From Sulfidibacterium sp036244975 (GTDB taxonomy: Bacteria > Bacteroidota > Bacteroidia > Bacteroidales > F082): a DNA stretch of 33,732 nucleotides. The DNA is taken from assembly GCA_036244975.1 (NCBI GenBank), contig BTTE01000027.1, positions 1 through 33,732 of the forward strand, read 5' to 3'. How positions within the stretch are numbered: the stretch's first letter is position 1; every line of letters starts with the position of its first letter. Made by a program: the position numbers and the translations under genes. A model generated the notes under the pieces. That model saw only the letters and a list, made by a program, of their open reading frames with translations. It made no database searches and was not told the DNA's origin. Shown piece by piece: positions 1-7,518 of the stretch.

Positions 1-50
1 CCTGCGGTATATATTCGTTATACCATTTCTACCCCCAAACCCCTAAGACT

Positions 51-263
51 TTATTTGTTCTCTTCGGAGGTTTTTTCGGTTTTATCATCCTTTTGAGCGG
101 GATCTTCGTTGATGCCCTCTTTAAATTCTTTTACTCCTTTACCGATACCTCGCATCAATTCGGGAATCTTCCGTCCGCCAAAAAGAAGAACAATAGCCAA
201 AACAATGAGAATAATTTCCGGTGTGCCGATCCATCCTGCCTGCTGTAAAAAAAATGTGTTCAT
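51..263 (-). CDS. tatA: Sec-independent translocase subunit TatA/TatE
   Basis: A 70-residue protein with the standard TatA layout: a short polar N-terminus, one transmembrane helix at about residues 14-28, the hinge motif FGGRKIPEL, an amphipathic helix (MRGIGKGVKEFKEG) and a charged, disordered tail. TatA multimers form the pore that passes folded, twin-arginine-signal proteins across the inner membrane. The Rieske protein at 6948 in this window has such a signal and is a plausible client, although the genes are not adjacent. TatB and TatC are not in the window. The gene is last in a minus-strand series after the SPOR protein and a 39-residue membrane protein, but has its own -7 box at 295-302. 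The length is normal for the family. Confidence 0.93.
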   Translation of the reverse strand: MNTFFLQQAGWIGTPEIILIVLAIVLLFGGRKIPELMRGIGKGVKEFKEGINEDPAQKDDKTEKTSEENK

Positions 264-294
264 GATAGTCTTGTTATTTTATTTTTCCAAAGGA

Positions 295-302
295 CAAAAG
301 TA
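295..302 (-). promoter_or_regulatory. -7 promoter element of tatA (TACTTTTG)
   Basis: Perfect match to the Bacteroidota -7 consensus TAnnTTTG, ending 31 nt before the tatA start codon. No clear TTTG -33 element is seen at the expected distance, so the call rests on the box and its position. Confidence 0.45.
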
Positions 303-403
303 CGCAAAACATCCTTTCTGCGGAAGAATAATAATTTGTTATTAAGCCATTATTTATAGCAAACAAGAGTTAAAAGTTTGTATGATTCCTTTTGGGGATC
401 TTT

Positions 404-523
404 TTAAACCAAAACGAAAGAAAGATAAACCGCTGCTGCTATGGAGGCAACCACAATAATTATGGTGATGCTTCTTGATATCTTGTCTTTCTCCGGATTA
501 TAATTCCAGTTGCTTTGCCACAT
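404..523 (-). CDS. Small single-pass membrane protein, 39 aa, function unknown
   Basis: An ATG at 523-521 opens a 39-codon frame ending in TAA at 406-404. The product starts MWQSNWNYNPEKDK, a polar, aromatic-rich head, and continues into one hydrophobic segment of about 20 residues (ITIIIVVASIAAAVYLSFVLV region) that reaches the C-terminus. The composition, with a charged juxtamembrane stretch followed by a clean transmembrane helix, looks like a real small membrane protein. It begins 22 nt after the SPOR-protein stop on the same strand and lies upstream of tatA, so co-transcription with the SPOR gene is likely. I do not recognise a family. A random frame of this size is possible, hence moderate confidence. 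Confidence 0.5.
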   Translation of the reverse strand: MWQSNWNYNPEKDKISRSITIIIVVASIAAAVYLSFVLV

Positions 524-545
524 TTAATAAAAATTTTAGTGCAAA

Positions 546-1760
546 TTACGGTAATTTATCCAAACGGTATCCGTTTTTGAATGCTACCACAAAAGCATCG
601 CTTACCCCGAAACGACTTCGTAATATATCGCGGCGGGTACGTGCCTGTTCATAAGTCTGGTAAGAACCAATGGTATAGATATAATACCCATTGTGCTTAT
701 CTCCCCTGATTTCGTTTTGCGATAAGCCGTATTTTCTGCTAAGCAAGGCGATGGAAACGGGATGTCCGTATTTCGCCCGGATTTGTACCCTGTATTCGAG
801 AATGGGCCTTGGGGGTGGCGTTGTTGCATGTGTTTGAGAAATTTGTTTCTGTGGTTTCTGTACCGGTGCCAACTGCTTTTCTGTCCGCACCTCCGTTTTT
901 GCAGCGTTTGATGTTGCCGGAGGCATCAGCGGCTGCATTTCAACCGTAACGGGTTTTTTAGATTTTCCCGATTTCTGTCTTGCGGGGGAGACCTCTCGTA
1001 TATTTTGATGCGTAGCAGGAGTTCCCCGAACAGATTTTATCTTTCTTCTTCCGAATTTATAGGACAGACCCAGAGAAGTGTAGTTGTAAACATCATATTT
1101 AAAATTCTTTACCCATCCATCCATTTCATCCGAATTCATAATGCGGTTGGCCGTTTCAAAATTAATGATCAATCGGTTGCTAAGCCGGAAGTTTACTCCA
1201 ATGCCGCCCGTAAGAATACCTTCGAGTGTACGCCCTTTTATTCCTGATCCGCTTCCGAAACCGATATATCCGATTTTTGTCCCTGTGGAGAGGTTGTAAA
1301 AAGTCGAATTATAATTTGTAATGCCTACACCAACCAGCAGGTAGGCATTGACAAGACGATCCAACCGCTTTTTGCCAAACAGATTATTCAAATCGATGGT
1401 GGTGTTCAGATTGAATTCAATATAATCACCTTCAAAATAACGATCTAATGATCGTTTGGTGCCAGCCAACTGTCCGTATAGTGCCTGTCCGCGTAAGCCG
1501 AAAACCGGTGTAAACTGATAATCGACAATTAGTCCGCCCCCGAGTCGCCACTCGTTGTTGTTCTTGTTCAGTGGTACAATGGGGTTTTCTTTGATATCGC
1601 CAAAAAAAAGACTGGTTCCGCTATTAATGCTGACTTGCCAGTAAGGGGTAAAACCTTTAGGGACTATTTCTTGTGCCTGTAAAGAGATAACCGGAAACAA
1701 TATAACGATTAGTAAAAAAAGTTTGCAGCGGTATCTGTTTTTCATAATCATAGCCTTCAT
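546..1760 (-). CDS. Outer-membrane beta-barrel-like protein with C-terminal SPOR domain
   Basis: A 404-residue secreted protein. A signal peptide with a hydrophobic core (LFLLIVILFPVISLQAQ) covers roughly residues 14-30. Residues about 40-245 are rich in alternating hydrophobic/polar strands (for example WRLGGGLIVDYQFTP, FGLRGQALYGQLAG, TSLGLSYKFGRR), as in porin-like outer-membrane barrels. A Lys/Pro/Gln-rich linker (about 245-325) leads to a SPOR domain (about 327-404, starting LEYRVQIRAKYG), a fold that in other proteins binds peptidoglycan stripped of stem peptides. Together this suggests an outer-membrane protein that contacts the cell wall. Three starts are possible (M1, M4, M6); M6 at 1745 gives a more typical signal peptide. 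Exact function is unknown. Confidence 0.75.
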   Translation of the reverse strand: MKAMIMKNRYRCKLFLLIVILFPVISLQAQEIVPKGFTPYWQVSINSGTSLFFGDIKENPIVPLNKNNNEWRLGGGLIVDYQFTPVFGLRGQALYGQLAGTKRSLDRYFEGDYIEFNLNTTIDLNNLFGKKRLDRLVNAYLLVGVGITNYNSTFYNLSTGTKIGYIGFGSGSGIKGRTLEGILTGGIGVNFRLSNRLIINFETANRIMNSDEMDGWVKNFKYDVYNYTSLGLSYKFGRRKIKSVRGTPATHQNIREVSPARQKSGKSKKPVTVEMQPLMPPATSNAAKTEVRTEKQLAPVQKPQKQISQTHATTPPPRPILEYRVQIRAKYGHPVSIALLSRKYGLSQNEIRGDKHNGYYIYTIGSYQTYEQARTRRDILRSRFGVSDAFVVAFKNGYRLDKLP

Positions 1761-2098
1761 TATTTGAAAAAATAGCTCTGGTACAACGGAAGTTTAAAAA
1801 TAAAAAAATAAAGAGGGTACAGAAATTGCCCGGTTGAGAAGATATTAACAATGAATTGTTATTTGATTTTCTCATTTTTTTCTTTCAAAAGAAGAAACGC
1901 AAAGAGAAAGAAAAACCGTTTATTAAAAATTTTTACTACCGAAATGGTTTATAGTTAAACTAATCCTGATTTATATGTAAAAAGCCAATGTATTCTGATA
2001 TTCCCGATAGCCACAGGGATAAATACTGATTTTCAATGCTTATTCTTGTTTTCCCCTTTTCTGCCGGACTAACATCTCATATCCCACATCCCCACATC
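1761..2098. other. Intergenic gap between lysS and the SPOR gene
   Basis: An AT-rich stretch of 338 bp between two minus-strand genes. It holds the upstream region of the SPOR gene, with only an imperfect -7-like box (TCTCTTTG, 1900-1907 on the minus strand). No convincing gene, RNA or strong hairpin was seen. Short frames inside it overlap the SPOR start and have no protein-like character. Confidence 0.5.
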
Positions 2099-3820
2099 CT
2101 ACAGCTTCTCAAGCCATTGTTCAATTTTTTCCACCTGAACGGCTGGAATGTTAAGCTTGTTTTTTTTGCGGTAACCGTTGAGCTTTTGCTGAATAGCGGT
2201 GGCTTTCATGCCGGTTAGGTCTTCGGGTTTGGAAAATCCGGCTTTGATTATATGTTCTGCCCAGTCAACATCAACCCCTGCAGCCACAAAATCTTCGGGC
2301 CCGTATGTTTTGACCGGTTTTTCAGGCCGCATTTGCGGAAAGAGCAACACCTCCTGAATGGAAGGCTGGTTGGTCAAAAGCATTACCAGCCGGTCGATGC
2401 CGATGCCCATGCCCGAGGTAGGCGGCATGCCGTATTCCAGCGCCCGCAGGAAATCGTAATCGATATACATGGCTTCGTTGTCACCTTTCTCAGCGAGACG
2501 CGCCTGTTCCTCAAAACGCAACCGCTGGTCAATAGGGTCGTTCAGCTCGGTGTAAGCGTTGGCCAGCTCTTTGCCGTTAACCATCAGCTCAAAACGCTCC
2601 GTCAGCTCCGGATTGTCGCGATGTCTTTTGCACAACGGCGACATCTCCACCGGATAATCGGTAATAAAAACGGGCTGAATATAATTGGGTTCGCATTTTT
2701 CGCCGAAAATTTCATCGATTAATTTGCCTTTTCCCATGGAGGGATCAGTTTCGATATCTAATTTTTTGCACACTATGTGTAACTCCGTTTCATTCATGCC
2801 GCTTACATCGATGCCCGTGTTTTCTTTAATGGCATCGAGGATGCTAATGCGTTTGAAAGGCGCTTTGAAGTCGATGATGTTTTCGCCAACCTGAAAGCTG
2901 GTAGTACCGTGCAGGTCGCGGACAATTTTCTCCACCATGGTTTCCGTCGTCTCCATCATCCACAGATAATCTTTGTAAGCCACATACACCTCCATCTGTG
3001 TAAACTCCGGATTGTGGAAACGATCCATCCCCTCGTTACGGAAGTCTTTGGCAAATTCAAAAACCCCTTCGTATCCGCCTACAATCAGCCGTTTCAGATA
3101 AAGTTCATTGGCAACACGCAAATACAACGGAATGTCCAGCGCATTGTGATGCGTAATAAACGGACGTGCGGCTGCACCACCAGGAATGGGCTGAAGAACA
3201 GGCGTTTCTACTTCGAGATAACCCTTTCCGTTCAGAAATTCGCGCATGGAACGAAGCACCTGCGCCCGTTTCACAAAAATGTCGCGCACCCGCTCATTAA
3301 CAACCAAATCCACATAGCGCTGACGATAACGCTGGTCGGGGTCAGTAAAAGCATCGAAAACTTTGCCATCTTTTTCTTTTACAATGGGCAGTGGGCGCAG
3401 CGACTTGGCCAGCACTGTAAATTCGGTAACATGCACCGTGATTTCGCCCATTTTTGTAGTGAAGACAAAACCTTTCACCCCGATAAAATCGCCAATATCC
3501 AGCAGCCGTTTGAATACGGTATTGTACATGGTTTTGTCCTCACCCGGGCAGACGTCATCGCGTTTAAAATAGAGCTGAATACGCCCGGTCGAGTCCATAA
3601 GCCCGGCAAAAGAGGCTGCTCCCATAATCCGCCGGCTCATAATGCGGCCTGCCATACTCACCTCCCGGAAAAGGCTGTTGTCTTTTGGAAACTGCTCCAA
3701 AACATCTTTTGCATAGGCATTAACCTTATACGCTGCCTGCGGGTAAGGGTTGATGCCTAACTTCTTCAATTCGTCCAAAGCGTTGCGCCTGACAAGCTCC
3801 TGTTCGCTCAACTGCTGCAT
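2099..3820 (-). CDS. lysS: Lysyl-tRNA synthetase, class II
   Basis: Charges tRNA-Lys with lysine in the cytosol. The protein has an N-terminal OB-fold anticodon-binding domain (about residues 50-150) and a class II catalytic core with motif 2 (FRNEGMDRFHNPEFTQME) and motif 3 (GMGIGIDRLVM). After the core, which ends near LLFPQMRPE, about 65 extra residues form a helical tail (from about DFVAAGVDVDWAEH to the end). Such a tail makes the protein longer than the roughly 500-residue E. coli enzyme and is usual in Bacteroidota. The chosen start (MQQLSEQELVRRN, ATG at 3820) gives 573 aa. A frame-extending ATG at 3847 falls inside the -7 promoter box and is therefore unlikely. Confidence 0.97.
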   Translation of the reverse strand: MQQLSEQELVRRNALDELKKLGINPYPQAAYKVNAYAKDVLEQFPKDNSLFREVSMAGRIMSRRIMGAASFAGLMDSTGRIQLYFKRDDVCPGEDKTMYNTVFKRLLDIGDFIGVKGFVFTTKMGEITVHVTEFTVLAKSLRPLPIVKEKDGKVFDAFTDPDQRYRQRYVDLVVNERVRDIFVKRAQVLRSMREFLNGKGYLEVETPVLQPIPGGAAARPFITHHNALDIPLYLRVANELYLKRLIVGGYEGVFEFAKDFRNEGMDRFHNPEFTQMEVYVAYKDYLWMMETTETMVEKIVRDLHGTTSFQVGENIIDFKAPFKRISILDAIKENTGIDVSGMNETELHIVCKKLDIETDPSMGKGKLIDEIFGEKCEPNYIQPVFITDYPVEMSPLCKRHRDNPELTERFELMVNGKELANAYTELNDPIDQRLRFEEQARLAEKGDNEAMYIDYDFLRALEYGMPPTSGMGIGIDRLVMLLTNQPSIQEVLLFPQMRPEKPVKTYGPEDFVAAGVDVDWAEHIIKAGFSKPEDLTGMKATAIQQKLNGYRKKNKLNIPAVQVEKIEQWLEKL

Positions 3821-3844
3821 TGATTTTCTGTTTATAAATTTTTG

Positions 3845-3875
3845 CAAAGATAGAATTTACAAGGCTAATGGCAAA
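3845..3875 (-). promoter_or_regulatory. lysS promoter with -33 and -7 elements
   Basis: The best promoter in the window. On the minus strand TTTG (3875-3872) is followed after exactly 19 nt by TATCTTTG (3852-3845), matching the Bacteroidota TTTG-N19-TAnnTTTG consensus at every fixed position. Transcription would start near 3840, leaving a leader of about 20 nt before the ATG at 3820. This supports the shorter LysRS start. Confidence 0.75.
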
Positions 3876-3943
3876 AGTAAAAAGCTTGGTGTTACTGGTA
3901 TGGAAGTTGGTGGCCATCAAGGCAACCTTCCCGGAAGGTGTTT

Positions 3944-5032
3944 TTATTGATAGGTTTTTGGGTGAACTGCTCCTGTTGCTACACGCAAACCGTTCATGGC
4001 CAGGGCTTTCATCTCATCTTCTCCGGGATAAACATGAACCGGAGCTATCCGGTGAACATAGGATATGATCTGATCGACAAAATATTTGTCATTGGCAATG
4101 CCACCGGTAATTAAAATTCCATCAATTTCATATTTCAGAACAGCCCCCATTGCTCCCACTTCTTTAGCTACCTGGTAGGCCATGGCATCATAGGTCATTT
4201 TTGCTTTCACATCTCCTTTGGATGCCCGTTGCTCTACCTCGTACGCACTATTGGTTCCTAAATAAGCCACCAGGCCACCTTTGCCTTTAATCATCTTCTC
4301 CACCTGTGGCAGTGTGTATTTCCCGCTAAAGCATAGCCGGGTTAGATCGCCTACCGGTAAGCTGCCTGTACGTTCCGGAGAAAAGGGGCCATCGCCATCC
4401 AGCCCCTGATTTACATCTACTACCCGGCCTTTTTTATGTGCCCCCACGGTAATACCTCCGCCCAAATGAACGACTATAAGGTTTAAGTCATCATATTTAC
4501 GCATGATCGATTTGGCATGCTGGCGCGCAACAGCCTTTTGATTTAAGGCATGAAAAACGGATCGTCTTGGTAACAACGGATGTCCTGAAAAACGTGCCAG
4601 ATCATTTAGCTCGTCCACCACTACAGGATTTGTGATGTACGATTTTGCATTGGGGAGCGAACGGGCAATGTCAAAAGCAATCAGTCCGCCGAGGTTGCTG
4701 GCATGTTCGCCGTATTTGCACGAGCGCAGGTCATTCAGCATTTTTTGATTTACCTCAAAAACACCCGATTCCACCGGCTTGAGCAATCCCCCCCGGCCCA
4801 TAACTACTCTGATTAAATCCAGGCGGATATCGGCGGATTTCAGTTCGTCGAGAATCAACTGCTTACGGAATTTAAATTGCTCTGTGATAATTTTGAAAGG
4901 AGCCAGCTTTTCAGCCTCGCCTGAGGCGAGGCGAATGGTTTGGATAAAAACAGGACTGGTCCCGATATACACCGCAATTTTTGTGGTGGTTGATCCCGGA
5001 TTAATGGCCAATATCCTGATTTCTTCATTCAT
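3944..5032 (-). CDS. buk: Butyrate kinase
   Basis: Transfers phosphate from butyryl-phosphate (or another short-chain acyl-phosphate) to ADP, making ATP and the free acid. The 362-residue length and acetokinase/ASKHA fold features fit butyrate kinase: NPGSTTTKIAVY at residues 11-22 (phosphate-binding loop), VHLGGGITVGAHKKGRVVDV near residue 190, the FSPERTGSLP segment, and ITGGIAND near residue 307. It follows ptb by 45 bp on the same strand, the standard order for the acyl-CoA to acyl-phosphate to acid route. Relatives act on isobutyrate, isovalerate or branched-chain acids, and the substrate cannot be read from sequence. Confidence 0.93.
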   Translation of the reverse strand: MNEEIRILAINPGSTTTKIAVYIGTSPVFIQTIRLASGEAEKLAPFKIITEQFKFRKQLILDELKSADIRLDLIRVVMGRGGLLKPVESGVFEVNQKMLNDLRSCKYGEHASNLGGLIAFDIARSLPNAKSYITNPVVVDELNDLARFSGHPLLPRRSVFHALNQKAVARQHAKSIMRKYDDLNLIVVHLGGGITVGAHKKGRVVDVNQGLDGDGPFSPERTGSLPVGDLTRLCFSGKYTLPQVEKMIKGKGGLVAYLGTNSAYEVEQRASKGDVKAKMTYDAMAYQVAKEVGAMGAVLKYEIDGILITGGIANDKYFVDQIISYVHRIAPVHVYPGEDEMKALAMNGLRVATGAVHPKTYQ

Positions 5033-5077
5033 AAGCCGGAGAGTTAGCGTGCTTTATTTCGGGCGGCAAAAATACAA

Positions 5078-5980
5078 TTATTTTGCTGAAATGGCAGCCA
5101 AAGCAATGGAATACAATTTAGTTTTTATGCTGTCGCCACGTGAAGAAAGTACCGCCGGCACTTTGGCGCCGACAACGATGGCTCCCTGTTCGCTGTTAGC
5201 CAGTTTGGTATTGGCTTTGTAAAAAATATTGCCTGATTCAATATTGGGAAATACCAAACAATCGGCATCGCCTGCTACTTCATTTTTCAAATTTTTAATT
5301 TCCGCACTTTCTTTATCAATAGCCACATCTAATGCCAGCGGACCTTCTACCAGCGCTTTTTCAATTTGACCACGGTCAGCCATTTTTGAAAGCAGGGCAG
5401 CATCCACACAGGCAGGCATTTTGGGCATAACCTGTTCGGTAGCCGCCAGCACGGCTACCTTGGGTCGTTTGTTTCCCAGTGCGTGCGATACTTCAATAAG
5501 ATAATTTGTAATAGCGATTTTTTCCTTTAATTCGGGTAATGGAATAATGGCTACATCTCCCATAATCAATAATTTGTGATAGTTGGGAGTTTCCATTACC
5601 GTTACATGACTCAAAATAGAACCGGGGACCATCAGTCCGCTTTCCTTGTTCAGAATGGCCCGCATATATTTGTCAGTACTCACCAGGCCTTTCATCAGCA
5701 TCTCGCCTTTGCCTTCGTTTATTAAAGATACCGCTTTGCGGGCTGCAGCCATTTCTTCTTCTTCATGTACAATCTCAAATTTTCGAATATTAATATTTTC
5801 TTTGGAACAAACTGTTTTTATCAGTTCCCTGTTTCCTACTAAAGTAGCTTCAACAATACCCATATCTACCGCTTTACTTACCGCACTTATGCTGTGTATG
5901 TCATTGGCAAAAGCCACCACCAGTCTTTTGCTTTTCCGCGCTTTTAGCACGGTAAATAAGTCGTCAAGTTTTTTAATCAT
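5078..5980 (-). CDS. ptb: Phosphate butyryltransferase (phosphotransbutyrylase)
   Basis: Converts butyryl-CoA plus phosphate into butyryl-phosphate plus CoA, the first half of the route completed by butyrate kinase. The 300-residue protein is a full-length member of the phosphate acetyl/butyryltransferase family, with recognisable segments EMLMKGLVSTDKYMRAIL (about 93-110), ALDVAIDKESAEIK (about 217-230) and the conserved end region DCLVFPNIESGNIFYK. It is the first gene of ptb-buk, and lysS beyond buk has its own promoter. No butyryl-CoA synthesis genes (thl, hbd, crt, bcd) are in the window, so the pair may serve branched-chain amino-acid breakdown as easily as butyrate fermentation. Confidence 0.93.
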   Translation of the reverse strand: MIKKLDDLFTVLKARKSKRLVVAFANDIHSISAVSKAVDMGIVEATLVGNRELIKTVCSKENINIRKFEIVHEEEEMAAARKAVSLINEGKGEMLMKGLVSTDKYMRAILNKESGLMVPGSILSHVTVMETPNYHKLLIMGDVAIIPLPELKEKIAITNYLIEVSHALGNKRPKVAVLAATEQVMPKMPACVDAALLSKMADRGQIEKALVEGPLALDVAIDKESAEIKNLKNEVAGDADCLVFPNIESGNIFYKANTKLANSEQGAIVVGAKVPAVLSSRGDSIKTKLYSIALAAISAK

Positions 5981-6012
5981 TTTGTTTGTATTTGTCCATG
6001 TGAATCATTTCA

Positions 6013-6020
6013 CAAAAATA
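6013..6020 (-). promoter_or_regulatory. -7 promoter element of ptb-buk (TATTTTTG)
   Basis: Perfect TAnnTTTG match ending 32 nt before the ptb ATG. No obvious -33 partner was found. Confidence 0.45.
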
Positions 6021-6298
6021 AGATAATTTCTGTTTTATTCTGAATTATTTTTTCTTCCGGTTAAAGATATTTTTATTTTTAACTTAAAAAGACAATGAAA
6101 TTTATTTTATACGAGGATAGGAGCGATAGTCCGGTGTGGTTTGTGTGGGGCAGTGGGAGAGAAACAGCCGTCCAAAGTATCATTTTTGTCAGACAGAATA
6201 CCGGATGGTATTTTCCGGGATTGTTTAGCGGGAATTTCCGCTTCCTGCCTTTAGTAGGGAGCCGGAACAGTTCTGTGGCTTAACTTATTGTGATTGCA

Positions 6299-6470
6299 GG
6301 TATAAGAGTAAAAGTAAAAAGATCTTTCCAAAACCTGTAACTGTCTTCAATGAGTTTCCCTATTTATTTTTTTTAAATTTCTTTTTAATATTTATGCAAG
6401 CCGTATAAAGTACAGGAGATTACGAAAGTTTCTTCTCTAAACAGGAGTCTTTCTTTTTACTCTTTATACC
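6299..6470. repeat. Imperfect inverted repeat, possible remnant of a small mobile element
   Basis: GGTATAAGAGTAAAA at 6299-6313 recurs inverted as TTTTACTCTTTATACC at 6455-6470 with a single-base gap, the arms being 172 bp apart end to end. The arms are AT-rich and short, so chance is a real alternative. Confidence 0.2.
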
Positions 6471-6835
6471 AATAAATATAGAGATACAGACTTCTTTTCA
6501 ATTAAAATTGATATAATTCACATGTCGTTAAGATACTTATTAATTTCAAACAAAATGTAAGAATATTTTTAAACAAGCAGAAAGAGTGCCATTAATTATT
6601 GATAAAATCGCATAAAAATATTTATACCTTCACGTGAAACCTCCTAATAAATTTCTTTAAAATTTGTCATAAAGGTTTGTTAAAAATATCCTTTTTAATC
6701 TTTTTCGCTTATTTACAATTACTTAGGGTTTATTGTTATAATAATAGCAGATTAATTTAGAAAAATTATAAACAAGTCTTTATTTAACTTTAGACCACTC
6801 ATTTAATACGATATTCTTTCAATTATAAAAGACCT

Positions 6836-6855
6836 TATGTGACTTTTGTCACATA
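6836..6855. promoter_or_regulatory. CRP/FNR-family operator upstream of the bc-complex operon
   Basis: The 20-mer TATGTGACTTTTGTCACATA is a perfect 8+8 palindrome around a TTTT spacer and contains TGTGA-N6-TCACA, the classic half-sites of CRP/FNR-superfamily activators. Its centre (6845.5) lies about 41.5 nt before the start predicted from a -7-like box TATCTTTA (6875-6882), the geometry of class II activation, and about 100 nt before the Rieske ATG. The regulator is not in the window. In Bacteroidota, relatives of this family respond to oxygen, NO or nutrient signals, so which one acts here is inference. Confidence 0.65.
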
Positions 6856-6947
6856 TAGACCCATAAAGGCAAAATATCTTTAAATTATATTTCGATAAGA
6901 AAATAAAAATCAGACTAATAATTTTCAATAAATAATTAATTTTTATC

Positions 6948-7496
6948 ATGGAAAAGAACAATAATAATGATAAAGAGCTTTCGAGGCGTAATTTTTTTAA
7001 AGCGGCCACTGTTGGTATCGGAACCGCCATTACATTTTTGTTAGGATATCCTTTAATTAATTCTATAGTGAGTACAGGGAAAGTTTTTGTCAATAAGACA
7101 TACTCAAGGCTGGTATCGGTCAAAAACATTCCTGATTCTTTCGTCCCGGTTAAAAGACCATCTAGATTTAATTTTACAAAGGTGGAACAGGATGCATATA
7201 TTAAAACCAATAAACAGGAAGATGTATGGGTGGTAAAAAAATCGAATGATAAGTTAACTACCTTTTCTCCCATCTGCCCCCACCTGGGCTGCCGGTACAA
7301 CTGGGATCAGGAAAAGAAATTATTTATTTGCCCCTGTCATAACAGCATTTTTACGATTGAAGGAAAGTATGTCTCCGGTCCGGCGCTAAGAGGGTTGGAT
7401 ACCTTGCCCACTAAAGTCGAAAGTGATGATATGTTATACGTATTATACGAACGGTTTGAAGTGGGAATACCTCAAAAGATAATAATTGGATATTAA
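6948..7496 (+). CDS. Rieske [2Fe-2S] protein of a cytochrome bc-type complex
   Basis: The iron-sulfur subunit that takes the first electron from quinol and passes it to the c-type heme side. The N-terminus carries a twin-arginine motif (SRRNFFK, residues 12-18) followed by a hydrophobic helix (about 20-42) that serves as uncleaved anchor or signal, so export is probably through Tat. The cluster ligands are complete: C110-P-H112-L-G-C115 and C128-P-C130-H131-N-S. The Cys pair C115/C130 would form the stabilising disulfide. The gene lies 22 bp before the cytochrome b-c fusion and is clearly in one operon with it. A CRP/FNR-type site precedes it. It corresponds to PetC/QcrA-type proteins. Confidence 0.93.
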   Translation: MEKNNNNDKELSRRNFFKAATVGIGTAITFLLGYPLINSIVSTGKVFVNKTYSRLVSVKNIPDSFVPVKRPSRFNFTKVEQDAYIKTNKQEDVWVVKKSNDKLTTFSPICPHLGCRYNWDQEKKLFICPCHNSIFTIEGKYVSGPALRGLDTLPTKVESDDMLYVLYERFEVGIPQKIIIGY

Positions 7497-7518
7497 ATAA
7501 ATATTTGAAATTAACAAA

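Larger units (their letters stand above)
5981..6947. other. Long AT-rich divergent intergenic region
   Basis: About 970 bp between the divergent ptb-buk and Rieske operons. It contains the ptb promoter (6013-6020), a doubtful 62-codon frame (6095-6283, plus) that has no recognisable family and slightly higher GC than its surroundings, an imperfect inverted repeat (6299-6321 against 6453-6470), and the CRP/FNR-type palindrome (6836-6855) with a -7-like box. From 6480 to 6830 the sequence is very AT-rich and I see no gene, RNA or strong hairpin. Confidence 0.5.

Noticed and set aside
1657..1875. 72-codon minus-strand frame overlapping the SPOR gene start
   Set aside because: It overlaps the signal-peptide region of a well-supported gene in another frame and has no protein-like features.
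2909..3760. Long open frame (283 codons) on the plus strand antisense to lysS
   Set aside because: It lies wholly within lysS, whose minus-strand product has complete class II synthetase motifs. The plus product is His/Phe/Asn-rich with no domain pattern, so it is a shadow frame.
6095..6283. 62-codon plus-strand frame in the ptb/Rieske gap
   Set aside because: No recognisable family, no good promoter box and no neighbour linking it. It is kept only as a remark in the intergenic entry because the local GC is slightly raised.
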